NCBI GenBank assembly: GCA_026120185.1
Contig: JANUWF010002362.1
Location: 1,302,001 to 1,366,000, forward strand
Length of the DNA: 64,000 bases
Direction of reading: 5' to 3'
From: Voacanga thouarsii
Taxonomy: Eukaryota; Streptophyta; Magnoliopsida; Gentianales; Apocynaceae
Made by a program: the position numbers and the translations under genes
In this document: positions 58,611-64,000 of the stretch, in pieces
Position numbering within the stretch: position 1 is the stretch's first letter
Layout of the letters: each line of letters begins with the position of its first letter
The notes under the pieces: generated by a model
The model's input: the letters and a program-made list of their open reading frames with translations, nothing else
Told to the model about the DNA's origin: nothing
Database searches by the model: none

Positions 58611-59465
58611 CTAATCCTTTCTCGTATGATTAACCACTTTTTCCAAAATTATTTTTAATTCTCTATTAACCAACTCAACTTGGCCACTTATTTGGGGGTG
58701 ATAGGGGGTAGCAAACTTATGAGTAACCCATAAATGTTTGAGAACTTTATCCAATTGGGTGTTACAAAAGTGGATTCCCCTATCACTAATGAATACCTTA
58801 GGCACTCCAAACTGGGTGAAAAGTTTTTTAAAAAAAATTTACTGCAACCCACGCATCGTTAGTAGGCAAGGCTCGCGCCTCAACGCACTTAGATACATAC
58901 TGAACCACAACCAAGATGTATTTGTTACCCAAAGAACTATGAAAGGGCCCATGAAATCAATTCCCTAACAATAAAAAATTTCACAAGCTTGCAAAATTTG
59001 AAATGGCATCTTATTAGATTTAGAAATGTAACCTATACATTGACACCTATCACAATTTTGAACAAACCTATAAGAGTCCTTAAAAAGTGTTGGCCAATAA
59101 AATCCGAACTCAAGCATATTCCTTGCCATGTTGTTAGCTTGATAGTGGCCCTCTGTGAGTCCTTCATGACAATGTTTCAAGATGTTTACACTTTCCACGA
59201 AATCCACACATCGTTGAATGACTTGATCCACACAACACCGAAACAAGTAGGGATCTTCCCATAGGTAATGTTTTACTTCGGAGAGGAATTTCTTCTTTTG
59301 TTGTGTAGTGAAATCTTCTAGAATAATTCCTAGAACCAAGTAATTAGCAAAATCTAAATACCAAGGTATTTGAGAAATCTCACAATCAATAATTAGAAGT
59401 TTTTCATCTGGGAAGAAGTCATTGATGTCTTCTTCAGCCAAAAGTTTTAGGTTAGGATTTTCCAA
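58611..59465 (-). pseudogene. Integrase of the Athila-like element
   Basis: On the minus strand: an N-terminal zinc region (HCHEGLTEGHY, CDRCQ, about 59060-59190), GIDFMGP with the first Asp just before the break at 58965, then FISDRGIHFCN (second Asp) and GQVELVNRELK (Glu) at about 58630-58800. All three acidic residues survive. TAA at 58968 and a stretch of lost frame between 58806 and 58965 break it. Confidence 0.85.
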
Positions 59466-59484
59466 CCTAGAAAGTGATCCGCAA

Positions 59485-59823
59485 CTAAATTTTCAGCTCC
59501 ATTTTTGTCCCTAATTTCCATTTGGAATCATGTTTGATTATTAGGAATTTAAGGGCAAAATAGTTCGTATACACAATGAATTTGGACAAAACACGATAAT
59601 AATGGAATTTATCGAAAGCAAATACTATTGCAAGTAATTCTTTCTCCGTTGTGGTGTAATTCTTTTGTGCCCTCTTAAGAGTTTTGCTTGCATAGTAAAT
59701 TAGTTGAAAATGCTTATTTCTCCTTTGTCGAAGCACTACGCCTACTGCATAATCACTTGCATCACACATTAATTCAAAAGGAAGAGACCAATCCGGTGCA
59801 ATTAAAATAGGAGAATTGATCAA
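59485..59823 (-). pseudogene. RNase H of the Athila-like element
   Basis: Minus-strand frame with APDWSLPFELMCDASDYAVG, YYASKTLKRAQKNYTTTEKE and the YTNYFALK block, where the usual YTDHxAL Asp is Asn. It is cut off before the C-terminal blocks. Confidence 0.85.
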
Positions 59824-59980
59824 TTTCTTTTTAAGCGCATTGGAATTATTGAGACATTTTTCATCAAAATAAAAAACAACATTATTTTCAAGTAAAGAGG
59901 TAAGAGGTTTAAAAATTTTGAGAAATCCAAGATGAACCTCTTATAAAAACCGGCATGATCAAGAATGCTTCAAATAGCCT

Positions 59981-60590
59981 TCATGGAAATAGGAGGAGGG
60001 AGTTTCTTAATTGCCTCAATTTTGTATCCTTAATACCTTTCCGCAAAATCTTGTATCCCAATACTATATCTTCTTGCACCATGAAGTGGCATTTTTTCCA
60101 ATTAAGTATGAGGTTGGTCCTTTCACACCTATGAAGCACCTTTTCCAAATTGGCAAAACACAAGTAAAAAAAATCACCAAAAATAAAAAAAATTATCCAT
60201 AAATATCTAAATGATGTCTCCTACAAGTCCTTCAAAAATATCCATCATACATGTTTGGAAAGTTTTAGGGCCATTGCAAAGACTAAAAGGCATACGTTAG
60301 TATGCAAAAGTACCGAAAGGGTATGTAAAGATGGTATTTTCTGGATCCTCTGGTACTATGGGAATTTGAAAGTAATTGGAAAAACTATCTAAAAAATAAT
60401 AAAACTCATATCTGGCGAGCCTTTCTAATATTTGGTCAATAAAAGGGAGAGAAAAATAATCTTTCCTAGTTGCCTCATTTAATTTCCTATAATCAATGCA
60501 AACTCTCCAGCCGGTTACCAATCTCATTAGGATCAACTCATTTTTTTCATTTGGGCTTACACTCATTCCTCCCTTCTTTGGTACCACTTA
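59981..60590 (-). pseudogene. Reverse transcriptase of the Athila-like element
   Basis: Minus-strand blocks VPKKGGM, TGWRVCIDYRKLNEATRKD, PEDPENTIFTYPFGTFAY, then after a stop RMPFSLCNGPKTFQTCMM. The active site reads IFMDNF near 60190, so the second Asp of the DD pair is Asn. NLEKVLHRCERTNLILNWKK (59990-60163) is the region following the active site. Stops and frame changes separate the parts. Confidence 0.85.
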
Positions 60591-61247
60591 TGTTGACTCA
60601 CCCAAATGCTATCGAAAATAGGATAAATGATGCCAGAATCTAAGAGTTTAATTGGCTCACCTTTTACCATATCACTCATATTTGGGTTTAACCTACATTG
60701 GGTTACACTACAGGTTTGGCTCCTTCTTGCAACAAAATTTTGTGAGTACAAAAGGAAGGGCTAATTCCCTTAATGTCCATGATTTTCTATCCAATAACTC
60801 TCTTATATTTTCCCAATAGACTTACCAATTTGGCATTTTGATCACAAGTAAGGTCTTTTGCTATGATAACTGGCAATTTCTCTCTATTAGCAAAAAATGC
60901 ATATTCCAAGTACTCGGGGAGGTCATTGAGATCCAATTCTAGTGGTTTCTCAATGGATGACTTCATCCTTTCCAAACTACTTTTTTCAATTTTCTCAAAT
61001 CCTCCCAACTCTTGGCCCACATTTGACTCCTCTAAATATGTAATAGATTGTTCCATTAAGTCCATATTGGTTTTAACAATTGATTCCTGTACAAAATCAG
61101 AGATCAACTCATCAAGAATATCAATCCTTAAACAAGAATCATCACAAGGCTTTTATGGATTTTGATAATGACTTCTTCATCCCCAACCCTAAGTGTCAAC
61201 TTTCCCTTATAAACTTCAATTAATGCTGTGGTAGTTGCTAGAAAAGG

Positions 61248-61682
61248 TCAACCTAGGATTAAAGGATCTTTAGAATCTTCATCCATATCAAGAAAAATAA
61301 AATCCACTAGAAATATGAATCTATCCACTTTATCCAATACATCTTCCATTATTTCCCTAGGATATTTAATAGATCTATCCGCAAGTTGAATACTCATACT
61401 AGTGGGCTTGGGCTCACCTAGGCCTAGCTTTTTGAAAGTTTTATATGGAAAAAAATTAATGCTAGCACCTAAGTCCGCTAATATATTACAAAATGTAAGA
61501 ATACCAACAAGACAAGGAATAGAAAAACTCCCTGGATCACTTTCTTTTCGTGGCAACGTCCATTGGTCTAGCAAGATAGCTAAGAATTCCTTATTTAAAA
61601 CTATAGTGGATAATTCTTCCAACCTCTTTTTGTTAACAAGCAAACTTTTGAGGAACTTTGTATATTTGGGCATGTGTATCAA
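61248..61682 (-). pseudogene. Protease of the Athila-like element
   Basis: Minus-strand frame with ILADLGASINFFPY, the D-L-G-A-S version of the aspartic protease triad usual in Athila and Tat elements, followed by FKKLGLGEPKP and QLADRSIKYPREIMEDVL. It ends in DPLILG, as in relatives. The linker to RT (60591-61247) is partly open (60787-61107) with an acidic, low-conservation sequence. Confidence 0.83.
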
Positions 61683-62401
61683 GGCCTCACTGAGTGAGAT
61701 ATTTATATGCAGTTGTTTAAATATTTCTAAAAACTTGTTAACTTATGCATCTTTTCTTTGGTAAGATACCAGTGGCTAAAAATACAGTTTTTTAGGTTGT
61801 TTTTCAAAAGTTTCACTAATAAGGGTTGGTTTCAGCTCATCTTCCATAGATGGTACTGGTTCTGTGCTAGGCTTGGGTAGCTCCTTACCATTTCGTAATG
61901 TAGGCAGTGAAATCATGTTGTGTTTCTACCCCTAATGGTGACTTGATCACTAGATGTGTTAAAAACCAAACTTACCTTTCCATGTTTCTAATCGTTTCCT
62001 CAAATTTTCCTAATGTGTCTTCTATCTCTTGAAAGTTTTTGGTTACATAGTTAGCGAATTTTCATAATACTCCTTCCAAGGTAGTAGAGTTGGATGGCCA
62101 AGGTGTCATCTCTTGAGACCTGGAGTGATATCGCCCCATGTTCCAATTGGTTATCTTATCTTCATAAAATAAGTTGTTAGGGTCATAAAATACAAAACTA
62201 AATCAAGTTAGTTAAGGAACATGTTTACAAATTAAGTTAGAAAAATTACATGTAGGGATATTAAATTACAAATATACAAGAAAACAAAATATGGCACCTA
62301 TGCATACAAGGAACATATATACATATTTACAAATTTACATATAGACATATAAACATATAAATGTGGTTAAATCAATAAAATCCAAGCTTTCGTGATATTG
62401 T
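61683..62401 (-). other. Gag region, deleted
   Basis: Only about 0.7 kb lies between protease and PBS, too short for an Athila gag of about 2 kb or more. No capsid motif or zinc knuckle is recognisable; a short relic may lie around 61820-62160. Confidence 0.6.
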
Positions 62402-62419
62402 TCCCCTGCAATGGCGTAA
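62402..62419 (-). other. Primer-binding site, tRNA-Asp type
   Basis: Plus-strand TCCCCTGCAATGGCGTAA against TCCCCGGCAACGGCGCCA, the 3' end of plant tRNA-Asp: 14 of 18 match and three of four mismatches are C-to-T on this strand. It lies six bases from the LTR. Confidence 0.78.
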
Positions 62420-62425
62420 AAAACT

Positions 62426-63835
62426 TAATGCGTAAATTTTCGGTGCATAAAAATCATCAAATTTAAATCTATCCCTTAGTCAAGTTTTAGTTAAAACATT
62501 AATCCCAAAATACACATATGAACAAGTATACTCATCCAAGCATAATATAGGGAATTAAGGAGCATCGATCCTCAAAGTAATAAGTACACACTAATCACTT
62601 TTCATTCATTTTTTAACAGATCAAATAAAGTGATAATATAAAAAAAATAAAGAAAAATATAAACAACTCAAGGATGTGAAAATATGCAATTTAGACAGAG
62701 GCTTTTGAAAATATGACAATGAATCACTTAACACTTATCACGATCAATTATTATCTTAGTCTCATGAAGGATTTAATATAGACCTGCTTCATTTGCAATC
62801 CATCGAATCACTATCTTCTAGTTAAATTAGTAAACATATTCTGTCTCAACCACTTTACCTAAAAGATGCATTAAAATCAATCCTCATATAAACCTCTATA
62901 TTCTAGGTGATTTAAAACATGAAATTAGTTAATGAATCCATATTCTAGCAATCATCAACCAACATTTGATTACCTAAATTTTAGATAATTTACCATTTTC
63001 AAGTAAGTAAAGAGATAACAAATATGAAATTAATTAATTGAAGTCATTACAATCCCTTTTTCAAGCAAGTTAATAGCAAAAATTAATCAACCAAATCCGT
63101 AAGTAAACAAGTAATTAAATCCCAAGATAAATAATTAATTGATCAAAAGACAAAATTAATTCAAGAAATCATGAATCCTAAAAACAACGTCAAATTATAA
63201 TAAAATATTGAATACATCATTGTTTAAGAAAATGAAAACAAAGGTAAAAGAAAGTATTCATAGACAAACCTTCTTCTACCTTTGAAGACTCTCTTGAACA
63301 ACTATCCTTGATTTGGTAAATTCCTCATTCAATGAGTGATTTTCTGATTTGCTTTGTATTCACCTTCTATCCCTTTTCTTTCTCTTGTGTTTACCCTTAC
63401 TTTTATAGGCTTCTTTGATTCTAAATTCCTTGCTTGAGAAGTGTTGGCCGAGTAGGATTCGAAAATTACCAAAATCATTGTTAAATTCCTAAATTCGTAT
63501 ACATAATTTTCTTATTCTAGAGTGGACCTGGCGCCAGGTCATTTCGACCCACGGGGCACCAGGTGTGTTTTGTTTTCCTCCTTGAACATGCTATGTTTTC
63601 ACTGTTTGGGGAGATTAGACCTGGCACCTGATCATCTTAGCAGGCCTTGTGCTAGGTGTGGTCTAGAAATTCTCCAATTTTGCTCAAAATTAACTCAAAT
63701 CTGTACAAATTTATCAAAAACACTTTTCGTAAGAAAAGTGTCAAACATGAAGGAATTCGCTAAGTTATTACAACAAATGTATCTCAAATTGACCTCAAAT
63801 AACTAGGAAAATAATGACGATTTTACTCCCTATCA
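62426..63835 (-). repeat. 5' LTR of the minus-strand Athila-like element
   Basis: 1410 bp. On the minus strand it starts TGATAGGGAGTAAAATCG. TATA at 63402-63407 (TTTATA on the plus strand). A perfect 16-base palindrome GACCTGGCGCCAGGTC lies at 63525-63540, about 118 bases upstream of the TATA box. Confidence 0.92.
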
Positions 63836-64000
63836 ACAAGCTCCATTCTTTCTCTATTGAAAAGACTCTTGAAACAATGCTCATATTCTAATGAATTTCT
63901 CCTTGAAAGAATAATCTCTAATTTTGATCCTTAGAATCCTCTATTCTCTTTGTATTGTTCACGTATTTATAGCTCTTCAAGTTACCAAAATAGTTCCGTA
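63836..64000 (-). repeat. Continuation of the host Athila-like LTR
   Basis: Resumes with ACAAG and continues as a diverged minus-strand Athila LTR (GAAAAGACTCTTGAAACAA against GAAGACTCTCTTGAACAAC in the inserted element), with a TATA-like GTATTTATAGCTC near 63962. It runs off the window. Confidence 0.7.

Larger units (their letters stand above)
55395..63835 (-). mobile_element. Complete but dead Athila-like Ty3/gypsy element, minus strand
   Basis: LTRs at 62426-63835 (5') and 55395-56808 (3'), interior between them, and an exact 5-bp duplication ACAAG at 55390-55394 and 63836-63840. The PBS matches tRNA-Asp, as in Athila. Gene order on the minus strand: protease, RT, RNase H, integrase. Gag is nearly absent and no env-like ORF follows integrase, which explains the short 8.4-kb length against about 10-12 kb usual for the group. 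The two LTRs differ clearly (about 8-10 percent by eye, with small indels), so this is an old insertion. Confidence 0.92.

Noticed and set aside
1..64000. CRISPR arrays, operons or bacterial defence genes
   Set aside because: No regularly spaced short repeats, no bacterial gene organisation; introns and plant transposons throughout.

Overview
The window is nuclear DNA of a flowering plant, most likely a eudicot. It is AT-rich, has one spliced plant-type gene, and is otherwise packed with LTR retrotransposons of plant lineages (Ty1/copia, a chromodomain-type Ty3/gypsy, Athila-like Ty3/gypsy) and DNA transposons (hAT, Stowaway-like, CACTA). Nothing in it looks bacterial or organellar. The species cannot be told from the sequence.

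Layout. 1-1211: no gene seen. 1212-6618: decayed but complete copia element (Copia-A, two 354-bp LTRs). 6619-9789: AT-rich spacer with a foldback MITE-like element. 9790-16739: non-autonomous hAT element with an exact 8-bp target duplication; a second copia element (Copia-B, 10437-15671, exact 5-bp duplication) sits inside it. 17197-17466: Stowaway-like MITE just upstream of the only intact host gene. 17670-21457: seven-exon LIN-like armadillo-repeat gene with an open 990-codon reading frame. 21904-25948: CACTA element with decayed TNP2 transposase, cut by a minus-strand copia LTR (25949-27636). 27637-31949: 3' half of an Athila-like element (env-like ORF plus LTR). 31950-33183: unassigned. 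33184-40109: large Angela/Tork-like copia (Copia-C). 40110-41271: Athila-like LTR fragment. 41272-43515: fragment of a fourth copia (Copia-D). 43516-54369: chromovirus of Tekay/Del type with a long LTR (4.28 kb on the 3' side, truncated on the 5' side). 54370-55394: three LTR fragments. 55395-63835: complete minus-strand Athila-like element with an exact ACAAG duplication, inserted in an older related LTR that continues to the window end.

How the parts relate. The elements do not form a pathway. They record rounds of insertion, deletion and decay. All the retroelement coding regions carry stops, frameshifts or lost catalytic residues, many explicable as C-to-T decay of methylated cytosine. 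The host gene alone keeps clean splice sites and an open frame.

I found no new defence or catalytic system. The observations most worth testing are: (1) an extra leader ORF in the Tekay-like element with three tandem SUMO-interaction-like motifs and a possible splice acceptor just before it; (2) a GC-rich array of short inverted repeats kept about 105-118 bp upstream of the TATA box in four Athila-family LTRs while its sequence changes; (3) internal copies of the polypurine tract in both small copia elements; (4) a tRNA-like A-box/B-box unit in the Tekay LTR.
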